Shown: positions 7,546 to 16,703 of the stretch, in pieces
How the letters are laid out: every line of letters starts with the position of its first letter
How positions within the stretch are numbered: the stretch's first letter is position 1
Origin: Leptospiraceae bacterium
GTDB taxonomy: Bacteria; Spirochaetota; Leptospiria; Leptospirales; Leptospiraceae
NCBI GenBank assembly: GCA_024233865.1
Contig: JACKPA010000023.1
Location: 1 to 45,991, forward strand
Reading direction: 5' to 3'
DNA: 45,991 bases
The notes under the pieces: generated by a model
What the model was told of the DNA's origin: nothing
What the model saw: only the letters and a program-made list of their open reading frames with translations
Databases searched by the model: none
Program-made: the position numbers and the translations under genes

Positions 7546-7950
7546 ATGGCAATGGCTGCCGGTTCAGGCGATGATGATGAAATAAATAGTATAAATATCA
7601 CTCCTATGGTGGACGTTATTTTGGTTTTGCTTGTTATTTTTATGGTGACTGCCAATTTTTTGAAAAAGGAGTCTATCAATATAAACCTGCCCAAGGTGGC
7701 AGCAGCGGACCCTAACGTTGCCAAGTCCACACAGGTTGCTCTCACAAAAGACGGACGAATCTTGTTAGAAGGGAAAAAGGTAAATGAGAAACAATTGGCT
7801 CTAAAGATCAAAGCCGAGTCAAAGATCAGACCTAATATGAGGGTGACACTTTCCGCAGATGAAAACCTGCCTTATGGGACGGTTGCCAGTTTGATGGGAC
7901 TTATCCGAAAGGCGGGAGTTACAAAAATTGCACTATCTGTGAAGAAATAG
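7546..7950 (+). CDS. exbD: ExbD/TolR-family proton channel subunit
   Basis: The protein has 134 residues. The N-terminus INSINITPMVDVILVLLVIF holds the single membrane helix with the conserved proton-carrying Asp (D23). The periplasmic domain follows (INLPKVAAAD..., DGRILLEGKKV, RVTLSADENLPYGTVASLMGLIRKAGVTKIAL), a standard ExbD fold of normal length. AAAGGAG precedes the start 12 bases after exbB. It partners the upstream ExbB. No tonB follows; the gene is ended by a large hairpin at 7969-8064. Confidence 0.93.
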   Translation: MAMAAGSGDDDEINSINITPMVDVILVLLVIFMVTANFLKKESININLPKVAAADPNVAKSTQVALTKDGRILLEGKKVNEKQLALKIKAESKIRPNMRVTLSADENLPYGTVASLMGLIRKAGVTKIALSVKK

Positions 7951-7968
7951 TTCAAGCGTGAAGAGGTC

Positions 7969-8064
7969 GTGTAAAAAGCCAGTTTTTGCTCCCTTCGACT
8001 ACGTTCAGGGAGCGTTTAGAGGCTTTTCGGACATTGAGCGTAGTCGAAATGTCCCTTTTTACAC
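7969..8064. terminator. Nested inverted-repeat element, likely bidirectional terminator
   Basis: The outer arms gtgtaaaaag (7969-7978) and ctttttacac (8055-8064) are perfect inverted repeats. Inside are two smaller stems (gctccc/gggagc and ggacat/atgtcc), whose loops ttcgactacgttca and tgagcgtagtcgaa also pair with one mismatch. It lies between convergent exbD and the REC gene at 8087, so it could stop transcription from both sides. It is a copy of the TTCGAC repeat family. Confidence 0.65.
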
Positions 8065-8086
8065 AGCTTCAAAGTTGGCTTTTTGA

Positions 8087-8905
8087 TCAACCCATTGTAA
8101 TAGAAATATTGGAAAAAGGTTTGTTGTCTTTGATTAAAATAGAAGGTCTAGTAGTGTCCGGTGGAGGTTTTTCCAAAAAGCCTTCGTATTCTTCCAAAGA
8201 CATAAATAGGTGAACTTTTTCTTCCAATTCACTGGAAGACAGTATTATTCCAAGGTGCCTACCTGCTATAAGAGTTATCTTCTTATTGGAAAATAAAGAT
8301 ACAATTAGTTCCAAGACTTTAACTTCTTCTTCTTTTAGATCGGGCAGGTTTCGGAGATCAATCGCAAATTCATCTTGCGAAATAGATCGCAAAAATCCTT
8401 CATGAAAAACATTCCGAATTTCCGGTAATACATATTTTTTCAAACCTGAAGTAAAAATAACCATGGTTCTGCTTGTTCCGGAATGCTCTACGAAAATGTG
8501 AGATCGTCTTTCTTTTAGTTTGTGTTCATTAATAATTTTAGAACGATTCAAAAGGTCTTGTATGACTGGTAGAATTTTTTCTTTTGTGATTGGTTTGATC
8601 AAAAACTCAGTAATCCCTAATTTAAGGGTTTGTTTCATAAAGTCTTCATTTTCTTGAGAACCATATATTCCAAGAATGGGAATATCTCTTGTGATTCTGT
8701 CATTTTTAATTGTCACCAAATTTTCAAGAGTAGTTCTATCAGTACTTATGTTAACTATGATTAAATCGGGATTTGCTGACTTAGCATATTCCAAGCCCTG
8801 TTTGTTATTTGCAGTGGGAACCAAGCGAATTCTCGTGCCGCGCAAATATTGCTCAACCCGTTTTAGAGTGTGCGGATCATTGTCTATGATAAGAACTAAT
8901 TGCAT
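8087..8905 (-). CDS. REC-domain protein lacking the phosphoacceptor Asp, with a STAS-like C-terminus
   Basis: The protein has 272 residues. Residues 1-120 form a receiver fold: IIDNDPH supplies the acidic pocket (D8, D10) and FLIKPIT the conserved Lys (K104). The phosphorylation position reads PDLIIVNIS, with Asn52 where Asp is expected, so classical phosphorylation is unlikely. Residues ~140-255 (FAIDLRNLPDLKEEEVKVLELIVSLF... KVHLFMSLEEYEGF) look like a STAS/anti-sigma-antagonist-type alpha/beta domain; this is inference from pattern. There is no kinase next to it. It may act as a phosphorylation-independent adaptor. Confidence 0.72.
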   Translation of the reverse strand: MQLVLIIDNDPHTLKRVEQYLRGTRIRLVPTANNKQGLEYAKSANPDLIIVNISTDRTTLENLVTIKNDRITRDIPILGIYGSQENEDFMKQTLKLGITEFLIKPITKEKILPVIQDLLNRSKIINEHKLKERRSHIFVEHSGTSRTMVIFTSGLKKYVLPEIRNVFHEGFLRSISQDEFAIDLRNLPDLKEEEVKVLELIVSLFSNKKITLIAGRHLGIILSSSELEEKVHLFMSLEEYEGFLEKPPPDTTRPSILIKDNKPFSNISITMG

Positions 8906-8977
8906 AAAAATCGCTCTATGATTAAATCTTTATATGTGATTGTTTCTTGAATACAACTTTTTTTGTTTATTAATAAA

Positions 8978-10024
8978 TTATTCCATAGATTTTAATTTAT
9001 TCACGAGTATTTCCGTAAGTTCCGGATAACATCCTCCACTCAAATGATGAACATCTACAAATTTTTGACAACTGATTTTTTCTTTTGATTCTGCCAAGTT
9101 TAGGGTAGCTGCTCCCATTTTGTGGGCTTCATTTGCTTTTTCCTCCCACCATCTTTGGTAAAAGCTTGATTCGTTTAGAATTTTTTGGAGGGGAGGGGAT
9201 ACTATTGTTTTGAATACAAGAAGTTTGATATTTTTGTTTTTACAGGTTTCTAAGAACTTTTGGTAAAAATGCTTTTGGGTGAGAGATTCTTTATACGTTG
9301 GGAAGGTTTTTTGGTAGTATTTTGTTGATTCTCCATACAATTCATATTCAGGAATTTCATAAAGGATAGGATTTGGGATTCCACCATTGTTTTTCATGGT
9401 AGCTTCTCTCACGATTCTTTGGAGTGTTTGGAGGTAGGGATTTTCTTGGCTTTTAAATAGTCTATCTATTAATGGTCTGACTCTAAAAGGAAACCTTACG
9501 GCATAAAAAAGGTTGGAAGTTGCAAATTTTTCCAATTCTTCCGAAGAAAAGTGTTCTCTATTTTCGATAATAAACTTCCAATCATAAGAAAAACTTAGTG
9601 CATAAGTATTGGCTATTGACATAAAATTTTCCGGAATAATTTCCAACACTGCATAATCTATTGATATTCCGGCATCTATGATTTTTGTTAAATAATAATA
9701 AAGAAAAGAAGGGGAAGCAAAAGGAGCAGAAAAATTGTAGGTAGTTAATCCATGGTATTTTTTATAAATATAATCGCTTGAAAATTCACCCATGTGTGAC
9801 GTTCCAAACAAAATCATAAGTTTTTCATCTGGCTTTTTGTTCCGGTTATATTTTTCCAGTTGTTTCAAGAGAATCTTTTTTTCATCATAAAACGAGAATT
9901 CGATCCTTGTTTCCGTATACTTTCTAACGCTATCCAAACCAAAGAGCTTATCAAACAAAAATATAAAAGCTGCCATTAGCAAAGGAATAATTAATATTTT
10001 TTTATTAAAAAAAGTTTGTTTCAT
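8978..10024 (-). CDS. DUF1574 family membrane-anchored SGNH-like protein
   Basis: The protein has 348 residues. One N-terminal membrane helix (KKILIIPLLMAAFIFLFDKLFGL) is followed by an alpha/beta domain. GTSHMGEF at residues 74-81 is the block I nucleophile motif of SGNH hydrolases (Ser76), and DVHHLSGGCY near residue 324 is the block V Asp-x-His pair. This matches DUF1574, a family expanded in Leptospira and related to AlgX/DltD-type proteins that modify polysaccharides. It is predicted to act outside the cytoplasmic membrane, possibly as an O-acyl transferase or esterase on envelope glycans. Substrate unknown. Confidence 0.8.
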   Translation of the reverse strand: MKQTFFNKKILIIPLLMAAFIFLFDKLFGLDSVRKYTETRIEFSFYDEKKILLKQLEKYNRNKKPDEKLMILFGTSHMGEFSSDYIYKKYHGLTTYNFSAPFASPSFLYYYLTKIIDAGISIDYAVLEIIPENFMSIANTYALSFSYDWKFIIENREHFSSEELEKFATSNLFYAVRFPFRVRPLIDRLFKSQENPYLQTLQRIVREATMKNNGGIPNPILYEIPEYELYGESTKYYQKTFPTYKESLTQKHFYQKFLETCKNKNIKLLVFKTIVSPPLQKILNESSFYQRWWEEKANEAHKMGAATLNLAESKEKISCQKFVDVHHLSGGCYPELTEILVNKLKSME

Positions 10025-10059
10025 GTTATGGTGTCTGTAGAAGATTTAAGCATTTAAGA

Positions 10060-10899
10060 TTATTGCTCTTTTCGAGAATTGATGTATTCTTCCTGCAAGA
10101 TGATTAAATCTGTTAGAAAGGTTCTAAATACATTAAAAAATAATTCAGGGTCTAATTTCATAACCTTATAAAAAATTGTACTGTTTAAAGTCAAAAGTTC
10201 GACATTATTTTCTAATGTTTTGGCGGTGTAGCTTCTTTGAGAGAGATCACCCAAAGCCTTATGCCCAAAAAAATCACCTGGTTCCATAGTACCAATATTT
10301 ATTTCTTTTTCTTTGTAATGTCTAAACAAACCAACTTTTCCTTTTAAAACGAGATAAAAGTTTTGGTCGTTTTCTTCATTTTCGCTAAAAAGAACGTTAC
10401 CTTTGGTTGAGATTGCCTGGGTTGCATGGTAGATATAAGTTGGAAGTTTGAGGTTGTTTTGGCGATTACTCGCGATAACATTTTCTAATATTTGTGGAAT
10501 TTTTAATTTGATAGGGGTTTCTACCAATTCTATGTACGTTTCTAACCTGACAATTCTTTGAATGGTAGCCGAAACCAAGGTTTTTGTAAAATTAAAGTTT
10601 GAATGAACGGCTTTAACAAACACTTCTTTATTTAGAGCTACAACTTTTACATTGTCCGTATCTGCAACTACAGTTGCCTGCCTGGGGGTGTTTAAAATTA
10701 AAGACATTTCACCAAAAAAATTGCCTTTTGATATATAACTTAAAAAAACCTTTTCTTTATTGACATTTTTGTAAACGGCAACAACACCACTTAGAACAAA
10801 AAATAATCCGTCTTCTGCCGGGTCGTTTTCTGAGCAAATAGTTTCACCTTCCTGAAATGTAAAGACTTTAGCTGTTTTGATTATATCTTGTGTATCCAT
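10060..10899 (-). CDS. Protein with two cyclic-nucleotide-binding domains
   Basis: Two CNB (Crp-type) domains stand in tandem over 279 residues. Domain 1 has FFVLSGVVAVYKN and FFGEMSLILNTPRQATVVA, a near-consensus phosphate-binding cassette including its Arg. Domain 2 has FYLVLKGKVGLFRHY and FFGHKALGDLSQRSYTAKTL, where the Glu of the cassette is replaced by His, so it may not bind nucleotide. There is no helix-turn-helix or kinase domain. The ATG at 10899 is used; an upstream in-frame TTG (10911) is less likely. It probably senses cAMP or another ligand and acts through protein contacts. Confidence 0.85.
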   Translation of the reverse strand: MDTQDIIKTAKVFTFQEGETICSENDPAEDGLFFVLSGVVAVYKNVNKEKVFLSYISKGNFFGEMSLILNTPRQATVVADTDNVKVVALNKEVFVKAVHSNFNFTKTLVSATIQRIVRLETYIELVETPIKLKIPQILENVIASNRQNNLKLPTYIYHATQAISTKGNVLFSENEENDQNFYLVLKGKVGLFRHYKEKEINIGTMEPGDFFGHKALGDLSQRSYTAKTLENNVELLTLNSTIFYKVMKLDPELFFNVFRTFLTDLIILQEEYINSRKEQ

Positions 10900-10943
10900 A
10901 ACTATTTTCAATAATATAGTATATCATGGAAAAAGCAAACACT

Positions 10944-13900
10944 TTATTGAGCAATCGCCTGAATTTCTTCCGGTGTCAATTCTCGGTTGTAAATCCTTAT
11001 ATCATCTAGAGCATTTTGAAAATTGCTTATTGGACCGCAACCAATACAAAGTTGACTTGTGTTTGGACTTGGCAACAAAGGGGCTGAATTTGTGGAAGCC
11101 ACAAGGCTACCATTGATATAGAGCTTGGCACTTGTCCCTATTTGCGTTATGGCAATATGGCTATAAGCAGAAGTCGAAAGAGTAACGGTATGGGTTATTA
11201 CAATACTGCCATTTACCGTCCAATTCAGTGTATTATTTATTGTATCATTTGAATATGTGAGTAAGTATCCAGGAGCCTTATTCAAAATACCAATTGAATT
11301 TCCTGACGGTGGGTCTTGAGTTGGTTTGATCCAACCTGAAATAGACATAGATTCAGGAGATTGAACAGGGTTGTCTGCTACTGTGATTTTTTGATCAACA
11401 GAACTTTTATCTATTAAATAGGCTGTTAGGTTTATGCCAAACCGATCTGTGGTTGTGGCTGCTCCGTTTTGAACTGTTCCGTCGTTTCTAAAACCACTCA
11501 CATCAATTGTATCATTGGGAAAGTCGTATCTGGCAACAAGACCTGTTCGAACTTGGGCAGAGAGTAAGCGAACTTGCCACGCGGTAAGTGGAACATCATA
11601 GACTCTAACATCATCTATTGTGCCATTAAAGTAATTACTCCCCGATACGTGGCGACCAATTTCGATATTGCCTGGTGCAGTGGTCCAGTTTCCCGAAGTG
11701 GTCTGGGATGCAAATTGGATACCATTGATGTACAAATCCATTGTTCCGTTTACAATTCCGGGTGCATACACACCACATACATGCGTCCATGTTGTTGGTA
11801 CCGGGTAATTGAACACAAGAGAATCACTCTGCCCAGACATACCTACTTGTAGTGTTCCAGCATTGTTGGCAATTCCAATGGAAGTAGCATTTCCTCCGCT
11901 CCCATAAGAAATAATAGAATAATTATTTCCCGGAGTAGGGGGACTAGCAAGCCGAATCCAAGCACATAGAGTTCTTGGTTTATTTCCTAAAAGAAGATCG
12001 GAAGAAGTTGCTTGGATGAATTGGCTAGAGCCATTTAGATTGTAGGCAGCATTTGTGAATCCGTTGGTATCAACTACCAAAGATGGAGAGCCGGAAACAC
12101 TGCCACTTATCGCCAAAGGTCCTAAATCATAAGCATTTCCGTTGTCAAAAGTATAATGCAATAGCAGATTTTGAGGCTCCATATTAAAAGAGGAGTCAAC
12201 TAGTGTATAATCAACTTCCTGGGCTAACATATTGATTTCTGCTTCGTTCAATACTCTACTATAGATTCTGGTATCTACAATGGCTCCATGAAAGTAGCTT
12301 ATATTTCCGGCTTGAGAACCTATAACCAATCCATTTGTACCTAATAAAGTTGTATTCCAATTCCCTGTTTGTATGCCTAGTAAGTGTCCGTTCATATAGA
12401 GTTTAGCTCTTGTTCCGTCGTAGACTCCGCATATATGGGACCACTTTCCTGTAGGTAAAGTATGGTTTACAATTACATCATTGGTTGGATTGCCAGTGTC
12501 TGTGAATGTAATTTTTTGTCTTCCGGCAACATTTCTGAGCCCGATTCCATTTCCATTGGCAAGACTTCCATACCTCAAGATGGTTGCAATGGAATTATTA
12601 CCGGGTAAATTGGTTGGATTTATCCAAGCACACAAAGTTCGAGGAGCATTTCCTGTAGGAAGACCAGTATCACTTGTCGTTGCATTTGCATTTGTTCCGT
12701 TGTAAAAGCCTGCTCCGTTTCCTTCACCAAATCTTCCAGTTGTTGAGGTTAAATTATTAATACCGGTCAGGTTATTTTGATTTTGGGAATAATCCGGTCC
12801 CCAATATCCATGATAGGCTTCTAGTCTGTAATCCGTAACTTTTCGAATAGAATTTCCTACTCCTTCGGCTACATACATACTTCTTCCGTCGGAGGTAATG
12901 CCTGCAGGATCACTAAAACGTGCTAGGATTCCCTTTCCGTCCGTATTTCCAGAAAGATTACTTCCGGCTATAGTTGTGACGTGGCCTGTTCGGAAGGAAA
13001 ATCTTCTGAGCCGATAACTTCCAGTCGCATCCGACTCTGTAAAATAGATACTTCCTCCATCTGTCATAAGTCCACGCGGAGCGCTTAAAAAATTATTGCC
13101 GTTCGTACCATCTATACTAGCTCCATTGGTACCACCAGCTATGGTTATTACGTTATTTGTAGAAGTATCTATTTCCCTAAGTCTATGATTACCGCTATCC
13201 GTTATGAATATATAATTGGCAACGATTTCTATGTCTCTTGGAGTATTAAAGAGAGCTGTTGCCGTTGTTCCATCACTAAACCCCGGTGTTGAACCTGCCA
13301 GAGTTGTAACTGATCTTGTTGCCAAATCCATTACTCGAATTCTATGATTACCCGTATCAGCGATATAAAGTTTATTTCCATCGGTTGTAATACCTTCCGG
13401 TGAATTAAAGCTGGCTTGAAGTGGATCGGTATTATCTGCAAAAGCTGGTGTTCCGTTTCCGGCTATTGTTGTCACTGTACCTGTCGAAATAACGACCTTT
13501 TTAATGGTATGGCTACCATTATCTGCCACATAGAGGCTGATTCCGTCTGTTGTGATTCCAACAGGTGAACTAAATCCGGTTGCAAGAGTGGTCACTACGT
13601 TGGTAGATAGGTTTATACTACGAATGAGGTTGTTGTTTCTATCCGTTACATATAAATTTGTCCCGTCGGTTGTTAGATCGGTTGGATTATTTAGTCCTGA
13701 TGAAGAATTTACAATAGTAGTAACATTTCCCTGGTACAATGGAATATTCAGTGGAAACACAGGGACGGTTTGAACTCGACCTCCAATGGCATACCCATTG
13801 ATACACCTCATGTTTATAACAACATCGGCATTGGTAATGGTTCCTCCCGGAATGTCTTCAAAGGCACAAACCAATCCGTTTAATGCAGCGGGTTGTTGGG

Positions 13901-16553
13901 TGATTGATATTGCATAGGTTGAACCACTGTCTTGTAAGTTAAAAGCCTGGTTTGTCGGGTCATCTCCTGTCGGATTGAGAGTTCCATAGGTTCCGCTTTC
14001 GTTTGTTATGGTTAAACCATCCGCAACATAAGCTCCCGGAGTTATGATGTTCACAATCGCTTTGTGTTGATCTACGATACAATTGATTGCAATACTGTTT
14101 ACATTTGCACCTGATACGGTTCCGCTTCCGCTCGTAACAGTGCAAGTTTGCCAAGGGTTTTGTGGTTGAGAAGATACTGTGACGCTGTAGCTGGTTCCGT
14201 TTGCTACAGCAGTTGGAAAGGTAAAGCTACCATTGGTTGCTATGGTTAGCGTATCGCCTCCGTTATTTAATTGAAACGTGCCTGCTCCAAATGGTGTTGT
14301 CAAACCCGTAATATTTCCACCTATGGTATAGTTTAGTTGGCTATACGTTCCCGAAGCAACGGAAGACGGATTGTAATTATTTTTACAAGCAATTGCATTT
14401 ACCGTTTTGGATGTTCCTCCAGGGTATGTATAATTTCCGACTGTTCCGACAGAACAAGTTCCTCCACCGCCGCAAGCAGGAATTGCCGAATCACTATAAC
14501 AAAAATAGCTTCCGGCAGTTGCCGAGCTAAAAGAAACAATCCCACCCGCAGCTAAATTTGCGGGTGGGCTAGGCGTAAAGGATGGATCAGCAACCGTAAA
14601 ACTATACACACCAGAAGCACTTGCATTGGCATAGCCGTTTGCACATCCTATTGCTTTTAAATTGGAGTTAAATGGAGTAATGGTTATAGAGGATGTGGTC
14701 GGACCGATTCCGGCTATTGTTGTTCCACCACCGGCACAGGTTGGCATAGTTCCATCCGTTGTATAGTATATGGTTGTTGCATTGGTAGAAGAAATTGTAA
14801 AAGGAGTTATATCATTATTATAAGTCCCTGGTGCATGACTAAAAGTAGGAGTTCCGACAATTCCCATTGGAAACGTTGTTGAAGCTATAGATGAATTTGT
14901 GTATGTATTGGAGCAGGATATCGCTTTTATCGTTGTAGACGGAACGTTTATGGAAAAAGGAGCAGTGTATTGAATTGAGCCTGCTCCACAAGTTCCGGAA
15001 GTAGGGGTAGAGCAAGAAGGGTCTGTTCCATCTGCTGTAAAACAAATAGTCTGTAATATTCCATTGTCCGGAGCAGATAAAGCATTTTCCGTAAGGGTTA
15101 CATCGTTTGTAAGTCCCGTCAATCCGCTTATTGCTGGGGAAGGTAGTACTACATTGCTACAATTGATAACGACATTGGTTACATTCGCACTTGTAATTGT
15201 TCCATTGGGATTGGTGACAACACAAGTTTGGACGGGATTGCTTGGTCTTGTTACAATGGTTACGTTATAAGCGGTGTTACTATTAACGGGAGGAAAGGTA
15301 AAAGTTGCAGAGCCGGATGGAAGATTGGAAAGTGTGCTTGTTCCATCGTTTATGGAGAGTAGAGTTCCACTAATTCCCGTATACCCAACAATCGTTCCTG
15401 TGACGCTGTATTGGTTTGTTGTACAATTTATCGTGACATTGGTGATGTTTGCGTTGGTAATAGTTCCATTTCCATTGGAAATAGTGCAAGTTTGCCAAGG
15501 ATTCAAAGGTTGATTTGTCACCGTTACGTTATAAACAGAGCCACTGTTCATGGTTGGAAAGCTAAAACTTGTATCTCCGGCAGAGATTGTGAGAGTATTT
15601 ATGCCATCGCTTATATCAAGAAAGCTCCCCGAATAACCGTTGATGTTTCCGCTAACTGTGTAAGTATCAGTTGTGCAAGTAATGTCTATGTTTGCAATAT
15701 TGGAAGTAACGGAAACCGGACCTCCATTGGAAATGGTACAGGTTTGCCAAGGGGTTGTCGGCTGGCTTAAGATGCTAACAGAAATATTTGATCCGCTTAA
15801 TACAGGTGTTGGAAAAGTATAATTTGCCTGACTTGCCGGAATGGTTATTGTCTGGCTTGTACTACCGGATATTTGCAGCTGCAAGCTGCTTCCTATAAGA
15901 TTTGTGATATTTCCACCTACCGTATAGGCATCTGCACAGTTTATAGAAATTGTTACATCTGAGGCACCTATCGTTCCTGTTGATGGCGATACAATGCAAA
16001 GTTTACCTGCCGGTTGGCTTGAAAGTGAAATGTTATAGTTGCTACCACTGGCTATTTTTGCTGGGAATTGGTTTCCACCATCTCCAATTATATTCAAATC
16101 GTTTCCACCATTGTTCTGCAAAATAAAAGGTGTCGAAAAGCCCGTTACGTTTACAAAAATGCTGTATTCGTTTGTAATGCAACTTATGGCAATAGAAGTT
16201 ATGTCGCTATCTACAACTGTACCACTCTCATTGGAGATTGTACAGGTTTGTGTGGGGTTTGTAGGTTGTGTGGCGATTGTTACGTTATAAGTGCTTGCCG
16301 GGGCTTGAAGTGTGGAAAATGTAAACGAACCGTCAGAGGAAACGGCTAGATCATCACCCCCATTGTTTTGCAAAACAAGCCCTTGTCCTTGCAAGCCGGA
16401 GACTATTCCGCCAATCTTATATTCTGTAGTGGAGGCACTGCTATTAGCAAATCCGAATAGTCCTAAAAGCGGAATAAGGCTTTTTTTAACCGTTTTGTTG
16501 CAGGATTGGAGTGAAAATAGGATTAAAAATAATAAAACAGACTTTTTTAGCAT
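10944..16553 (-). CDS. Giant mosaic lipoprotein: repeated beta modules, chitobiase-like repeats, NHL propeller, three LamG domains
   Basis: The protein has 1869 residues. MLKKSVLLFLILFSLQSC is the lipoprotein signal. About seven modules of ~80 residues follow (~45-475 and ~735-920), each of the form Y-x-V-x-G-x-I...YNVT...QPxNPWQTCTISNGxGT...INC with paired Cys. Residues ~478-735 hold chitobiase/FN3-like repeats (CFTADGTDPSC; YYTTDGTMPTC). Residues ~925-1240 are NHL repeats (LYVTDRNNNLIRSINL; LYIADTGNHRIRVMDL) forming a beta-propeller. Then come three LamG/concanavalin-like domains (~1285-1440, ~1500-1660, ~1685-1864), two with PRTLCAWI and one with MSISGWIKP. It is expected at the cell surface, perhaps binding glycans or host/matrix ligands. 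AAGGGG precedes the ATG. No neighbour suggests a secretion partner. Confidence 0.9.
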   Translation of the reverse strand: MLKKSVLLFLILFSLQSCNKTVKKSLIPLLGLFGFANSSASTTEYKIGGIVSGLQGQGLVLQNNGGDDLAVSSDGSFTFSTLQAPASTYNVTIATQPTNPTQTCTISNESGTVVDSDITSIAISCITNEYSIFVNVTGFSTPFILQNNGGNDLNIIGDGGNQFPAKIASGSNYNISLSSQPAGKLCIVSPSTGTIGASDVTISINCADAYTVGGNITNLIGSSLQLQISGSTSQTITIPASQANYTFPTPVLSGSNISVSILSQPTTPWQTCTISNGGPVSVTSNIANIDITCTTDTYTVSGNINGYSGSFLDISDGINTLTISAGDTSFSFPTMNSGSVYNVTVTNQPLNPWQTCTISNGNGTITNANITNVTINCTTNQYSVTGTIVGYTGISGTLLSINDGTSTLSNLPSGSATFTFPPVNSNTAYNVTIVTRPSNPVQTCVVTNPNGTITSANVTNVVINCSNVVLPSPAISGLTGLTNDVTLTENALSAPDNGILQTICFTADGTDPSCSTPTSGTCGAGSIQYTAPFSINVPSTTIKAISCSNTYTNSSIASTTFPMGIVGTPTFSHAPGTYNNDITPFTISSTNATTIYYTTDGTMPTCAGGGTTIAGIGPTTSSITITPFNSNLKAIGCANGYANASASGVYSFTVADPSFTPSPPANLAAGGIVSFSSATAGSYFCYSDSAIPACGGGGTCSVGTVGNYTYPGGTSKTVNAIACKNNYNPSSVASGTYSQLNYTIGGNITGLTTPFGAGTFQLNNGGDTLTIATNGSFTFPTAVANGTSYSVTVSSQPQNPWQTCTVTSGSGTVSGANVNSIAINCIVDQHKAIVNIITPGAYVADGLTITNESGTYGTLNPTGDDPTNQAFNLQDSGSTYAISITQQPAALNGLVCAFEDIPGGTITNADVVINMRCINGYAIGGRVQTVPVFPLNIPLYQGNVTTIVNSSSGLNNPTDLTTDGTNLYVTDRNNNLIRSINLSTNVVTTLATGFSSPVGITTDGISLYVADNGSHTIKKVVISTGTVTTIAGNGTPAFADNTDPLQASFNSPEGITTDGNKLYIADTGNHRIRVMDLATRSVTTLAGSTPGFSDGTTATALFNTPRDIEIVANYIFITDSGNHRLREIDTSTNNVITIAGGTNGASIDGTNGNNFLSAPRGLMTDGGSIYFTESDATGSYRLRRFSFRTGHVTTIAGSNLSGNTDGKGILARFSDPAGITSDGRSMYVAEGVGNSIRKVTDYRLEAYHGYWGPDYSQNQNNLTGINNLTSTTGRFGEGNGAGFYNGTNANATTSDTGLPTGNAPRTLCAWINPTNLPGNNSIATILRYGSLANGNGIGLRNVAGRQKITFTDTGNPTNDVIVNHTLPTGKWSHICGVYDGTRAKLYMNGHLLGIQTGNWNTTLLGTNGLVIGSQAGNISYFHGAIVDTRIYSRVLNEAEINMLAQEVDYTLVDSSFNMEPQNLLLHYTFDNGNAYDLGPLAISGSVSGSPSLVVDTNGFTNAAYNLNGSSQFIQATSSDLLLGNKPRTLCAWIRLASPPTPGNNYSIISYGSGGNATSIGIANNAGTLQVGMSGQSDSLVFNYPVPTTWTHVCGVYAPGIVNGTMDLYINGIQFASQTTSGNWTTAPGNIEIGRHVSGSNYFNGTIDDVRVYDVPLTAWQVRLLSAQVRTGLVARYDFPNDTIDVSGFRNDGTVQNGAATTTDRFGINLTAYLIDKSSVDQKITVADNPVQSPESMSISGWIKPTQDPPSGNSIGILNKAPGYLLTYSNDTINNTLNWTVNGSIVITHTVTLSTSAYSHIAITQIGTSAKLYINGSLVASTNSAPLLPSPNTSQLCIGCGPISNFQNALDDIRIYNRELTPEEIQAIAQ

Positions 16554-16703
16554 GACATCCCCTTAAACAAAAGTTTTTAATTTTCTCCAATTTGATAACC
16601 GGAAATTTTCCACCTTACGTAAGTATAAAACAAATGAAAGTCCGGATTTTCACTGATAGCGAATTTTTTTTAAAAAAAATTGTAGGGGGAGCCCGACCGC
16701 TTT

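Noticed and set aside
7986..8213. 75-codon plus-strand frame after exbD
   Set aside because: It is made of the TTCGAC hairpin repeat and the antisense of the REC gene's 3' end.
11000..16566. Many plus-strand open frames opposite the giant lipoprotein
   Set aside because: They mirror its repeated Thr/Asn/Ser-rich codons, have no ribosome sites, and the minus-strand frame is one intact, domain-rich gene.
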